DNA of 64,000 nucleotides from an uncultured Sphingomonas sp. Lineage in GTDB: Bacteria; Pseudomonadota; Alphaproteobacteria; Sphingomonadales; Sphingomonadaceae. The notes under the pieces were generated by a model. The model was not told the DNA's origin, did not search any database, and was given only the letters and a program-made list of their open reading frames with translations. Shown one piece after another: positions 1 through 8,181 of the stretch. Location of the stretch: positions 1 to 64,000 of the forward strand of contig NZ_CAJYHX010000022.1 of assembly GCF_913774285.1 (NCBI RefSeq). Reading direction: 5' to 3'. Numbering within the stretch: the first letter of the stretch is position 1; each line of letters starts with the position of its first letter. A program made the translations under genes and the position numbers.

Positions 1-152
1 AGGCCATCAGACAGCTTATCCCCCATTCCCCGGCAATTGCTCGCGGATCGCAGCCCGAACAAGGTTCGTCCGCTTCTGGCAGTAACGGCCATTCAGGATG
101 CTTCTAGGAAATGGCAGAAATGTCCCACGTCCAGTCGAACGTTGACACATCG

Positions 153-196
153 CTCCGAAGGCAGAGGCCACAGGTTCAAATCCTGTCGGGTGCACC
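153..196 (+). other. 3' end of a tRNA-Arg(CCG), probable attachment-site scar
   Basis: The stretch reads as the 3' part of a tRNA: anticodon loop CTCCGAA (anticodon CCG, arginine), variable region, T-arm with stem ACAGG/CCTGT and loop TTCAAAT, acceptor 3' strand CGGGTGC, discriminator A and encoded CCA. The matching acceptor 5' strand GCACCCG and the D-arm are absent upstream, so it is not a functional tRNA gene. Such 3' fragments are typical duplicated att sites of tRNA-targeting integrases. With the tRNA pointing right, the element that used this site should lie to its left, and the DNA to the right would be the old downstream flank or a tandem island. No integrase is seen in the window. 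Confidence 0.75.
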
Positions 197-695
197 ATCT
201 TTTCAATGATTTAGCGAAGCATCGCGATGGCCGTACGGAAAACATCGTCGGACGAAATGCGCTCAAATGAACCCTCGGCAAGACGATTCGGGCGACGCTT
301 TTGTGCGCGCCGCGCTAATCGCACAACCTCCTCCACCGATCAGGCGAGGGTTAGCGGGAGGAAGCCTGAGGCTGATATTAAATCATTGATTTTATGTTCA
401 ATATATAAAGTCGCAAAAGGTGCCCCCACATTTTTCCCCACACTTTACTGTGAGATTGCCAGGTACGATCTGGTACGGCTGCCGACCGCTACGCGCCCTA
501 ATCTCAGCCGTTCAGCCTGACTTTGCCCGGTCCTGAAACCTGCCATTTGTCCAGCCGGCTCCGGGCGGCAGCCTAGATGCCCCTCATGGGCGGCAAAGCC
601 GTCGCTCGCGATGTGGCGGGGGATGCCGGCTTCCTGCCGGAGCGGACATGTGAGGCTCACAGCACCTGCGACAGTGCTGAAAGCATTTAGAGCGA
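197..695. other. Intergenic stretch without a supported gene
   Basis: About 500 bases between the tRNA fragment and the end of dgt. The short open frames here have no recognisable protein character. There is an AT-rich patch around 375-415 and the motif GTGCCCCCACATTTTTCCCC near 420-439. I see no convincing promoter or terminator. Confidence 0.5.
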
Positions 696-2054
696 TCATA
701 GGTGGTCGAAGACTGAGCCCATCCGGGGGCTAAATAGCCGTTCGTAGGTCTTCAACAAATAGGAATCCGTCATGCCTGCGATATGGTCGCATATAACTCG
801 TATGTCGCCGCCGTCGCGTTCGAACAGAGCGAAGGTGCCGCGTGGGAGAAAGGCCTCTGGTTCGGATGCGAACGCCTCGAACACGGCGACGACCATTTGC
901 TGGCCCTTGAACTCGAGATGCTGGACCGCCGGACTGCGAATAACGCGCTTGTAGACTAGCTTCTTCAGCGCCTTCAGCAGAACGGCCGCACTCGGGTTGA
1001 TGGCGGCGCGGTAGCGGATGAGAGGCTCTTCGAAATCGCTCTCGTCTTCTAGCACGCAGTGTTGGACGAAATAGCCGACCAGCCTGCTGATCGCGTGTTT
1101 CCGCGGCGCCGCGCTACCGAACAACATGGCGACAAGATCGCCATAGGCGTCGTTGCCGGAGGTGCTCCGCTTTCTGGAGTTTACGAAGTCCAGGAAGTGC
1201 CCGCAGGCATCCGGCGGAACATATAGTTCGAAGTCCTCGCGAGTGATGAGGGCGAGCGCGAGCGCATCCTCGAGGTCGTGGACGCCGAACGCGATGTCAT
1301 CCGAGACGTCCATGATGCTGCAGTCCAGCGATTTATGGCGCGTCCGGTGGTGCTCGGGAAGGCCTTGGGCAGCAGGTTCGCTGGTATCGAAGCGCGTGAA
1401 CAGGTTACGGTCGCTCTCTGACAGGGTCTCCAATATCCACATGACGGCGGCATGTTCGGAGTCCATGTAGCATTTGGGCGGCTTCGCAGACTCGCGATCA
1501 ATTAGGCTCAGCACGGATGTCTCGGCGCGCAGAGACGGCCTGCGTTCAGGATGCGCCACTGCGCGATAGGAAACCGGATATTTGAGAGTCCCAAGGAGCG
1601 TGCGTCTCGCCAGATCGGCACCGTCGCTATCCGAATATTTCTCGAGCCGCGTGAGAATGCGAATGGTCTGACCGTTCCCCTCGAAACCGCCAGATGAGGC
1701 CATGCAATAGTTGAGTGCGGCCTCTCCGCCGTGGCCGAAGGGCGGGTGGCCGAGATCATGGGTCGCGCCGATCGCCTGGATTTGGGCCAGCGTCGGCAGA
1801 TGCTCCGCCGCGGGCTGCCCGGCAAAGTCCTCCCGCAGCTGCCGCGTGACGCTACCGGCGATCTGGGCGACCTCGAGCGAATGCGTCAGGCGGGTCCGGT
1901 AGAAGTCGCTGTCGCCGAGATTGAGGATCTGGGTCTTGCCCTGGAGGCGGCGAAACGAGGCCGAGTGGATGATCCGGCCATAGTCGATATCGGCGTCGCT
2001 GCGGGCATCGCCGGCATGTTTGCGCCAGCCACTTCGACGGTCACTCCACGGCAT
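696..2054 (-). CDS. dgt: dGTP triphosphohydrolase (dGTPase, HD superfamily)
   Basis: 452 aa. Hydrolyses dGTP to deoxyguanosine and triphosphate in the cytoplasm. Visible family signatures are the N-terminal RIIHSASFRRLQGKTQ, the segment YRTRLTHSLEVAQI and the HD metal-binding motif GATHDLGHPPFGHGG, with further helices of the dGTPase fold downstream. The start at 2054 is preceded by GAGGAA about nine bases upstream. It lies downstream of the RecB-helicase gene on the same strand (130 bases), so both may share a transcript. Family members occur as housekeeping enzymes and as anti-phage effectors that deplete dGTP. The location next to a nuclease-helicase and a WYL regulator favours the second role, which is inference. 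Confidence 0.9.
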   Translation of the reverse strand: MPWSDRRSGWRKHAGDARSDADIDYGRIIHSASFRRLQGKTQILNLGDSDFYRTRLTHSLEVAQIAGSVTRQLREDFAGQPAAEHLPTLAQIQAIGATHDLGHPPFGHGGEAALNYCMASSGGFEGNGQTIRILTRLEKYSDSDGADLARRTLLGTLKYPVSYRAVAHPERRPSLRAETSVLSLIDRESAKPPKCYMDSEHAAVMWILETLSESDRNLFTRFDTSEPAAQGLPEHHRTRHKSLDCSIMDVSDDIAFGVHDLEDALALALITREDFELYVPPDACGHFLDFVNSRKRSTSGNDAYGDLVAMLFGSAAPRKHAISRLVGYFVQHCVLEDESDFEEPLIRYRAAINPSAAVLLKALKKLVYKRVIRSPAVQHLEFKGQQMVVAVFEAFASEPEAFLPRGTFALFERDGGDIRVICDHIAGMTDSYLLKTYERLFSPRMGSVFDHL

Positions 2055-2184
2055 TCCGAGCTGTTCCTCACATCATTCCGGCATGCAGATATCACCCTTT
2101 CCCGAGCGGTGACATCGCTGCCCGCCGATGGCGTGCCCACGGGCCCTGAATGCGGCGAAGATGTGCGGCAGAACTTGCGCTCCG

Positions 2185-5100
2185 TTAGCCTGGCGCGCGA
2201 TCGGCGGATACGCCAGCTTGCTGACTATCGGCGAACTGCTTCGCCCAGCACAGACCGTCCACCAGCTCCATTTGCGCGATCGTCGAGCAGGAAATCTCGA
2301 GAAGCCTGGGGTTGGCGAAAATCACAGCGAGGCAGCGCGCTCGGCTGATGGCGACGTTCAACCGGTTGCGGCTGTAGAGGAATTCGATGTTCCGCGGCAG
2401 GTCGTCACCCGAGGAGGTCGCCATGGAGATGAGCACCACCGGTGCCTCCTGGCCCTGGAACTTGTCCACCGTGCCCACTCGGGCACCCTCGGGGAGCGTT
2501 CGCCGCAGCAGCTCCACCTGCATGTTGTAGGGGGACACGACGAGGATGTCGGCGGTTCCGATGCGATGCTGGATGCCTTGCCGGTCGGTCCAGGAAGAGC
2601 CGAGCAGGGCGTGGTAGGTGATAGCGAGCCGCTCGGCTTCCTCCTGTGACCGCTGGGTGCAACCCAGATGATCCACGTCCACGAACCGGAGGCCGGTGGC
2701 GGCGAGCGCTGCCGGATCGCGCGCAGGATCGAGTTCGAGCCGCTGCCGTGCGGTCGTCGCTTCGGCGTCGAGGCGGCTGTCGTAGACGGCGTCGGAGATG
2801 AATCGGCAGAGATCCGGGTGCATCCGGCGCGACAAGGGCAGGAAGACCCCCTGATCGGCCGGAACCGTGGCATGCCCCTCCAGCAGATGCTCGAGCGCCG
2901 ACCGGCCGCTGCCCCCCGGGTGCGTCCCCTTGATCGGCTGCGAGAGCTGCATCTGGTCGCCCACCAGGACGATATTGCGCGCGGAGGTTCCCATGGCGAT
3001 CACGTTGGCGAGGCTGACCTGGCCCGCCTCGTCGACGAACAGATAATCGAATGTCGCGTCCAGCTCCTCGCGGGCGAACAGCCAGGCCGTGCCGGCGACG
3101 AGCTGGTGGTGCGGCGACACCCCGCTGCCGTTGCCGCCGACGACGTCTTCGATCCAGCTCCCAGTGCCGAGCATCTGATCCTCGCGCGACGATTTCTTCA
3201 TGCCGCGGCAATGGAGGCCCTGCGCGGACGCCATGGTCTCGACGTCCTTCAGCAGGTTGTTGATCGCCTTATGCGAATTGGAAGCCACCCCGATCCGCTT
3301 GCCAGCGGCGAGAAGCGCGACGATCGCCTGCGCCGAGGTATAGGTCTTACCCGCACCCGGCGGCCCCTGGACTAGCAGATAGCTGTCGTCGAGCACGCGG
3401 AGCGCGTCGATCGCGCCGCTCGTCGCGTCGGCACCGCTGGGAACGATCGGCTGCCCGGACGCGCGGCCGGCCAGCTTCGGGCGATCCCGCCGGAGAATGG
3501 CGGTGACCGCGCCGTATTTCTGCGCGCCTGCCGCGATGCTCTGTGCATAGCGATGCACTGCGGCGCGAAGCACCTTGTCCCCGATCGGGCCTTCCGGGAT
3601 CAGCCCGCAGCCGGGCTCGATACGCGAGCGGCTCGGGCCGAGCTTCAGCTCGACGACGCGCTCGTCCTCGTCGAGCGAGACGATCTCGCCGGCCGGCTCG
3701 AGCGTGCCCGAGCGTAGCGGCTTGTCGCCGACGCGCATCTTGAAGTCCTGTGGCGGGAAGGTGAACGGATAGACGACCGACTTCTTATCCGCCCATGGGC
3801 GACGCATAGGGTGTGGCTGCAGATCGGCGATGCACTCGGCGTCATCGAGCAGCGCGTCCATGTCCATGTCCTGCCGCGCGAACATCGCCCACCAGCCGGG
3901 CTTGGCTTCGCGACGGTGGAACTCGAGCAGATCCGCGAGCAGTCGGCGCCACGGGACATCCCCGCCCGCGATCAAGGCTTCGGCGAGCTGGCGGGTCCGT
4001 TCGTCCGCCTCCTCCCGCGCGGCGACCTTCGCGGGGTCGGCTGGCTCGAGTGCACGGCCGGTGAACCACGGGGTTTCCGGCAGCCGCAACGACACGAGCC
4101 AGTCGCGGCACATGCGCGTCGAACGGCAGTCCAGCTCGTTATATTCTGCGATCTCCTGCAGAAGCTGGTCGCCGCCGATGCGGCGCCAGCGCTCATAGAT
4201 CACGATGCTGTCACCGGCATTCTTCACCGCGCCCTGACGGCCGCCGGGAAGATAGAAGGCTTCCATGTTCTTGATCGAGTAGCGCGGCTCCGACGTCCGG
4301 ATCGACTCCGCCACCACCTTATAGAGATCGACGAGCCGGTCACCGCGCAGCAAGTCGTCGACCTCGCGCTCACGGGTCCCGTGATACATCGCCAGCCGCT
4401 TCAGCGCCGTCTCCTCATAGGATGCGTAATGGTAGATATGCGCCTGGGGGTGGCACGCCAGGCGCGCGGTCATGAAATCGATGGCCTGCTCGAACGCGAT
4501 CTTCTCGCTCTCGCGGTCATGGGCCCAGAAGGCATGGAAGCGGTCCTCACCATCCACGAGGCCGAACAGATATTCGAGGCCGTCCTCGAACAACGGGTCC
4601 CCTTCCATGTCGAAGAACAGGTCGCCCGCGTCCGGACGGGGTAGGCGCGCGAAACCACGTCCAGGCACGGGCGGGAGGAGTTCGACCCGTCGCTCGCCGG
4701 TTTGCCGCTGATGAGCCTGCAGGCGGGCCTGCGCCGACAATTTGGCCAGCGTGCCCGGTTGCATGCCGGCAATCCTGGCGCCGTCCGGCAAGGCGGCAAG
4801 GCTGCCGATGTCGTCGATGCCGGCCTGCCGCAGCGCCGTCCTCTGGCTGCGCCCCATGCCGGCCACGATCGAGAGATGATCGGCCGCCTCCCAATCGTCA
4901 TCGCAACGCTGCGACCAGCGGCAGAAGGTGCAATGGCCGCAGGGGTCCCCCATGGACGCGCTCGGCACGCTGTCCGCGAAGCGCTCGAAGCGATCGCGCG
5001 CGATCGAGAAATAATGAATCAGCGCTGCGGTGCGCAGCGTCACGATATCGCCGGTGCCGAGCACGACATGCATCGACGGTGGTGCGGTGCCCTGCACCTC

Positions 5101-5568
5101 CCGCAGCATGTCGGCATAGACGCATAGCTGCAGCACGTGCTTCGGCTTGGCAGAGCGGGCGAGTTTGGTGTCGGCCACGTCATAGGCGAAATCGCCGAGC
5201 GCAGAGGGTATCCCGTGGCGTTTCAGCAGGAAGTCGGAATAGCCGTGCCACCGCCCGGCCAGGAAGGCACCCTGGTAGATGACGTCGTGCCCTGCCTCCA
5301 TGGCGCGGCGGGTCGCCTCTGCCCGCTCTTCCAAGCTACCGTCGCCGGGAATCTCCGCGACCGAGCCTCGCTCCTGGCGCAGCCGCTCGAGATACGCACG
5401 CTCATGCTCGATCCCCTTCTCTTGCAAGAGGACGGCGCTTTCGTCATCGGGTGGAAAGCTGGTCGGAGTGACGAGGTTGCGCAGGTCGAGCACGGTCGCG
5501 TGCGCGCACCCCATGAAGTTGACGAGATCGCTCGCGGAGAAGAGCGTCTGCGCGCCGTGCTTCAGCAT
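2185..5568 (-). CDS. TM0106-family RecB-like nuclease fused to SF1 (UPF1-like) helicase
   Basis: 1127 aa. N-terminal third: a RecB-type nuclease core (DTKLA...LQLCVYADML region) and cysteines near residue 206 (CGHCTFCRWSQRC) that, with an early cysteine, could hold an Fe-S cluster. Middle: an RNase H-like exonuclease segment with FFDMEGDP near residue 316 and EYNELDCRST. C-terminal half: SF1 helicase with Walker A GPPGAGKT near 734, Walker B VDEAGQ near 845, then DKFQGQEAPVVLISM and SRNRLNVAISRAR. Start 5568 is chosen because GGGAGG lies just upstream; longer readings lack this. It is divergent from the WYL regulator and upstream of dgt. Predicted to unwind and cut nucleic acid; the target is unknown. 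Confidence 0.85.
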   Translation of the reverse strand: MLKHGAQTLFSASDLVNFMGCAHATVLDLRNLVTPTSFPPDDESAVLLQEKGIEHERAYLERLRQERGSVAEIPGDGSLEERAEATRRAMEAGHDVIYQGAFLAGRWHGYSDFLLKRHGIPSALGDFAYDVADTKLARSAKPKHVLQLCVYADMLREVQGTAPPSMHVVLGTGDIVTLRTAALIHYFSIARDRFERFADSVPSASMGDPCGHCTFCRWSQRCDDDWEAADHLSIVAGMGRSQRTALRQAGIDDIGSLAALPDGARIAGMQPGTLAKLSAQARLQAHQRQTGERRVELLPPVPGRGFARLPRPDAGDLFFDMEGDPLFEDGLEYLFGLVDGEDRFHAFWAHDRESEKIAFEQAIDFMTARLACHPQAHIYHYASYEETALKRLAMYHGTREREVDDLLRGDRLVDLYKVVAESIRTSEPRYSIKNMEAFYLPGGRQGAVKNAGDSIVIYERWRRIGGDQLLQEIAEYNELDCRSTRMCRDWLVSLRLPETPWFTGRALEPADPAKVAAREEADERTRQLAEALIAGGDVPWRRLLADLLEFHRREAKPGWWAMFARQDMDMDALLDDAECIADLQPHPMRRPWADKKSVVYPFTFPPQDFKMRVGDKPLRSGTLEPAGEIVSLDEDERVVELKLGPSRSRIEPGCGLIPEGPIGDKVLRAAVHRYAQSIAAGAQKYGAVTAILRRDRPKLAGRASGQPIVPSGADATSGAIDALRVLDDSYLLVQGPPGAGKTYTSAQAIVALLAAGKRIGVASNSHKAINNLLKDVETMASAQGLHCRGMKKSSREDQMLGTGSWIEDVVGGNGSGVSPHHQLVAGTAWLFAREELDATFDYLFVDEAGQVSLANVIAMGTSARNIVLVGDQMQLSQPIKGTHPGGSGRSALEHLLEGHATVPADQGVFLPLSRRMHPDLCRFISDAVYDSRLDAEATTARQRLELDPARDPAALAATGLRFVDVDHLGCTQRSQEEAERLAITYHALLGSSWTDRQGIQHRIGTADILVVSPYNMQVELLRRTLPEGARVGTVDKFQGQEAPVVLISMATSSGDDLPRNIEFLYSRNRLNVAISRARCLAVIFANPRLLEISCSTIAQMELVDGLCWAKQFADSQQAGVSADRAPG

Positions 5569-5626
5569 TGGTGATCCTCCCGTTGCGGAGCATGATCCTC
5601 TCGACTCATCTTGGCAGATGGGCATG

Positions 5627-5652
5627 ATAGTAGGACACGACAGAAGTTGTCG
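5627..5652. promoter_or_regulatory. Putative promoter/operator between helicase and WYL gene
   Basis: On the minus strand TACTAT (5627-5632) is a reasonable -10 box for the helicase gene. Immediately upstream lies an inverted repeat CGACA-gaagt-TGTCG at 5638-5652. WYL-type repressors of the CapW group bind inverted repeats inside the promoters of the defence operons they control, so this is a plausible operator. The arms are only five bases, so chance occurrence cannot be excluded. Confidence 0.35.
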
Positions 5653-5696
5653 CTTCCAGGGGGGAGGTTCGAATTTCTTACCGCAATGCAATCGAC

Positions 5697-6668
5697 TTGC
5701 TGACGATCGCGGCCCGCGCGGCATCGTTGCGCGGCGTCAGCCTGGCGGAAATCGAAGAGATCCTCGAGCGCGACTACCGGACCGCACAACGCGTGATCGC
5801 GGCACTGGGGCAGTGTTTCCCAGAACTCGAGAAGATCAAGGACGAGGAGTCGGGCAAGGCCAGATGGAGGCTGCCGTACAAGTCCTTGGCCCCGTTGCTC
5901 GCGCCGACCGCGGAGGAACTGGCAGCCCTCTCGTTGGCGCTGGAGGTGCTCGGCAAAGGAGCCGGCACGGACCAGGTCGAGGCGCTTCGCTGCCTCCACG
6001 CCAAGATCCTGGCACTTATCCCCGGTGAACGCAGCCGGCGGCTCGAGGCCGATGAGGAGGCACTTCTCATGGCCTTGGGCCACGCCGCGCGCCCGGGTCC
6101 GCGGCAGGTGGGCAACGAGGCGGTGGATGTGGCGATCTCCACGGCGCTAAAGGGCACGTCCCAGCTGCGCATTCTCTATCGCGGCTGGAAGGACACGGCA
6201 GCGCGCGAGCGTATCGTAGCCCCGCATGGACTAATGCTCGGGGCCCGGCGTTATCTCGTCGCCGTCGATCTCGGCAAGGTGGGGGGCGGCATCCAGCATT
6301 TTCGCGTCGACGCCATCGAAGCGGCCACCGTTCTCCCCAAGACCTTCGTCCGCAAGGAGGGCTTCGATCTCAACGAACATGCGGAGCGCTGCTTCGGTTC
6401 CTATCAGCACGAGGGCGGCATCCATGATGTCGCCTGGCGATTCGCCCCCAAGGCGGTTCGATGGGCCGAGAGCTTCCTGTTCCATCCGGCCCAGACCGTC
6501 GAGCACGAGGCGGACGGTTCGCTGGTCGTACGGTTCCGAGCCGCGGGGCTGCTCGAGATGTGCTGGCATCTCTATATGTGGGGAGATGCAGTCGAAGTGA
6601 TATCGCCACCCGAGCTCGCGCAGATGGTCGCGGGCCACCGCCGCTCCGACTTTCCGGCGATGCCGTGA
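5697..6668 (+). CDS. WYL-domain transcriptional regulator (HTH-WYL)
   Basis: 323 aa from a TTG start at 5697. An N-terminal winged-helix region (VSLAEIEEILERDYRTAQRV) is followed by a central WYL-like domain (LRILYRGWKD, then PHGLMLGARRYLVAVD) and a WCX-type C-terminal extension ending near LYMWGDAVEVISP. The open frame continues upstream, and residues SYRNAIDLLT before the TTG look family-like, so translation may begin earlier (a GGGAGG at 5662-5667 precedes an ATT codon at 5673). WYL proteins sense ligands and repress or activate nearby genes, and many sit at defence operons. Its divergent position to the RecB-helicase gene suggests it controls the helicase/dgt unit. Confidence 0.85.
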   Translation: MLTIAARAASLRGVSLAEIEEILERDYRTAQRVIAALGQCFPELEKIKDEESGKARWRLPYKSLAPLLAPTAEELAALSLALEVLGKGAGTDQVEALRCLHAKILALIPGERSRRLEADEEALLMALGHAARPGPRQVGNEAVDVAISTALKGTSQLRILYRGWKDTAARERIVAPHGLMLGARRYLVAVDLGKVGGGIQHFRVDAIEAATVLPKTFVRKEGFDLNEHAERCFGSYQHEGGIHDVAWRFAPKAVRWAESFLFHPAQTVEHEADGSLVVRFRAAGLLEMCWHLYMWGDAVEVISPPELAQMVAGHRRSDFPAMP

Positions 6669-6676
6669 CAGGAGAA

Positions 6677-6699
6677 GAGCCGGAGCGCTGCTCCGGCTC
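6677..6699. terminator. Hairpin between convergent genes, probable bidirectional terminator
   Basis: GAGCCGGAGC - gct - GCTCCGGCTC forms a 10-bp GC-rich stem with a 3-base loop, placed exactly between the stops of the WYL gene (6668) and the convergent DUF3892 gene (6713). No long T-run follows on either strand. Confidence 0.5.
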
Positions 6700-6712
6700 C
6701 CGATCCGGTTGA

Positions 6713-6976
6713 TCAGCAGTCGGGCAAGTCGTCCAGATTGTTGCGCGACGTGGTGTCGCGATCGGTCCGGAGGTACTTGCCGGTCGGGCCGCTGACGACG
6801 CGGATCTTGGTCTCCGGGGCGTTTGCCCAGTTGACCCAATATTCGTGCAGATTCTGCTCGATGTCGTTGATCGCATCGGCCTTGCTGCGCGGGGACCAGA
6901 ACTCGCCGGCGTTGCACAGCCGGGTGATGTCGCCCTGGGTGTTCTTGCCGGTGGCACGCACATAACGCTTTGCCAT
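6713..6976 (-). CDS. DUF3892 domain protein
   Basis: 87 aa, start ATG at 6976 with AAGGAG upstream. The pattern DITRLCNAGEFWSPRSKADA, then an N-terminal-directed helix and a C-terminal KYLRTDRDTTSRNNLDDLPDC, matches the DUF3892 family, whose members end in a conserved NNL-LP-C signature. Function is unknown. It follows the tandem-repeat protein gene by two bases and is almost certainly cotranscribed with it. No signal peptide or membrane segment is seen. Confidence 0.8.
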   Translation of the reverse strand: MAKRYVRATGKNTQGDITRLCNAGEFWSPRSKADAINDIEQNLHEYWVNWANAPETKIRVVSGPTGKYLRTDRDTTSRNNLDDLPDC

Positions 6977-6978
6977 GA

Positions 6979-7194
6979 TCAGCTCTCCTTGACGGTGGTG
7001 TGGGGGCTGGCCTTCCCGTGCGCGGTGGTCACGTACCGCCCCGAGATGGCGCTCCGGTAGTGGCTGCCCGAGCTCCCGCTCCGGCCGACGCTTTCGCGGA
7101 CGGTGGTGCGGGGGCTGGCCTTGCCATGCTTGGCGGTGACGTACCGCCCACTGATCGCGCTGCGGTAGCTCCCGCCGCCTCGACCTTTGCTCAT
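6979..7194 (-). CDS. Small basic protein built of two tandem repeats
   Basis: 71 aa. The sequence is two copies of a roughly 30-residue unit, each with the core YRSAISGRYVT followed by HGKASP and TTVRES or TTVKES. Start ATG at 7194 is preceded by GATGGAGAAC. The same ISGRYVT-type units occur in many short bacterial proteins of unknown function, some misleadingly named transporters; this one has no membrane segment. It is directly upstream of the DUF3892 gene (two-base gap). The DNA repeats are also visible (about 6985-7050 and 7095-7165), so the gene could change repeat number. Confidence 0.7.
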   Translation of the reverse strand: MSKGRGGGSYRSAISGRYVTAKHGKASPRTTVRESVGRSGSSGSHYRSAISGRYVTTAHGKASPHTTVKES

Positions 7195-7474
7195 ATTGGT
7201 TCTCCATCGTTGATGCGACTCGTGTTCATCGCGAGTCGCAACGTGGAGCATCGAAGCGACAGATCGTGTCGCATCGGTTGGATGGTCGAGTTGTTCGCCG
7301 CTTCCCGAAGGACGAAGCGGCATAACCCCAGCAATTCGGCTGCTAGCGTCTCGTTCTGTTGGCTGAGGCCGCGTGACCTACAGCAAGGGCCCGCCATCTA
7401 GCGGAGACAGCTTTCAGCGATCCCACATTGAAAGCTGACCGGCAGAAAACGGCCCAGAAGCGGCCCCACCCGCA

Positions 7475-8179
7475 TCAATCGCTCTTTGCTTGGTGGATCT
7501 CGATGGAGCACTTTATCGGTTCACTGAGCTGCTCTGCACGTTTACGGCATCCTGCGAGCACATCCGCATTGTCCTTCGCGAGCCGGGCGGCGTCGGCCAG
7601 TGCCCGCGCCTGCTGCGGATCGGCAACCTGCATAAGCCGCACGCCCGCGTCCCAAGGTGTTCGCCTGAGGATCGCCGCAGCCCGTTCCTCTGGCCAATGC
7701 CAGCTCTCGGGCGCGAGCTGAGCGATAACCGGGGGCACAACAGTGCCAAACGCGAAGCCGATCAATAGCGCCAAAGCGGCTGCCCCCACGATCCAAAGCT
7801 GCTGGGTCTCCGCGGAATGGGCCGACGCGACCATCACCTTCAATTCCTGGACTGTGCCGGCAAGGGCATGGCTGGCGCCGTTCCATGCGCGATGATCGTC
7901 CGCTCGTCCCTGCGTGCCAGCCGCCTCGATCTGCTTAGCGACATCCTGCGGCGTCAATGCCATCGCAGGCCGCTTGGCCAGGATGTTGATCGCACCGCAT
8001 ACCTTGTCGTAGCACTCTCGAATCTTCTCCAGGTCCGGTCCATAGTCGCGCGCATGCAATTCCTGCTGCCGCGCGGCGAAGCCGTCGACGGCAGCGGTCA
8101 GCCCGGCGAGCTTGCGCGACATGTCGTTGAACGCCTGGACGGTCTGGTCCGCTTCTACGGGAGGTTCGTGGATACCCAT
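7475..8179 (-). CDS. DUF6118 family protein (mobilization-associated)
   Basis: 234 aa, start at 8179, two bases after the traA stop, so translationally coupled to traA. Helical N-terminal half (VQAFNDMSRKLAGLTAAVDG), then one strong transmembrane segment LWIVGAAALALLIGFAFGTV around residues 124-145 and a C-terminal region ending in helices rich in Ala, Lys and Asp. This matches a family repeatedly found directly downstream of Ti-type traA in sphingomonads. Role in transfer is unknown. A membrane-anchored accessory to the relaxase is plausible but inferred only from position. Confidence 0.75.
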   Translation of the reverse strand: MGIHEPPVEADQTVQAFNDMSRKLAGLTAAVDGFAARQQELHARDYGPDLEKIRECYDKVCGAINILAKRPAMALTPQDVAKQIEAAGTQGRADDHRAWNGASHALAGTVQELKVMVASAHSAETQQLWIVGAAALALLIGFAFGTVVPPVIAQLAPESWHWPEERAAAILRRTPWDAGVRLMQVADPQQARALADAARLAKDNADVLAGCRKRAEQLSEPIKCSIEIHQAKSD

Positions 8180-8181
8180 GG

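Noticed and set aside
16..281. Short frames across the tRNA fragment
   Set aside because: The translated GFEPV-type peptide is the well-known artefact of reading a tRNA 3' end on the opposite strand.
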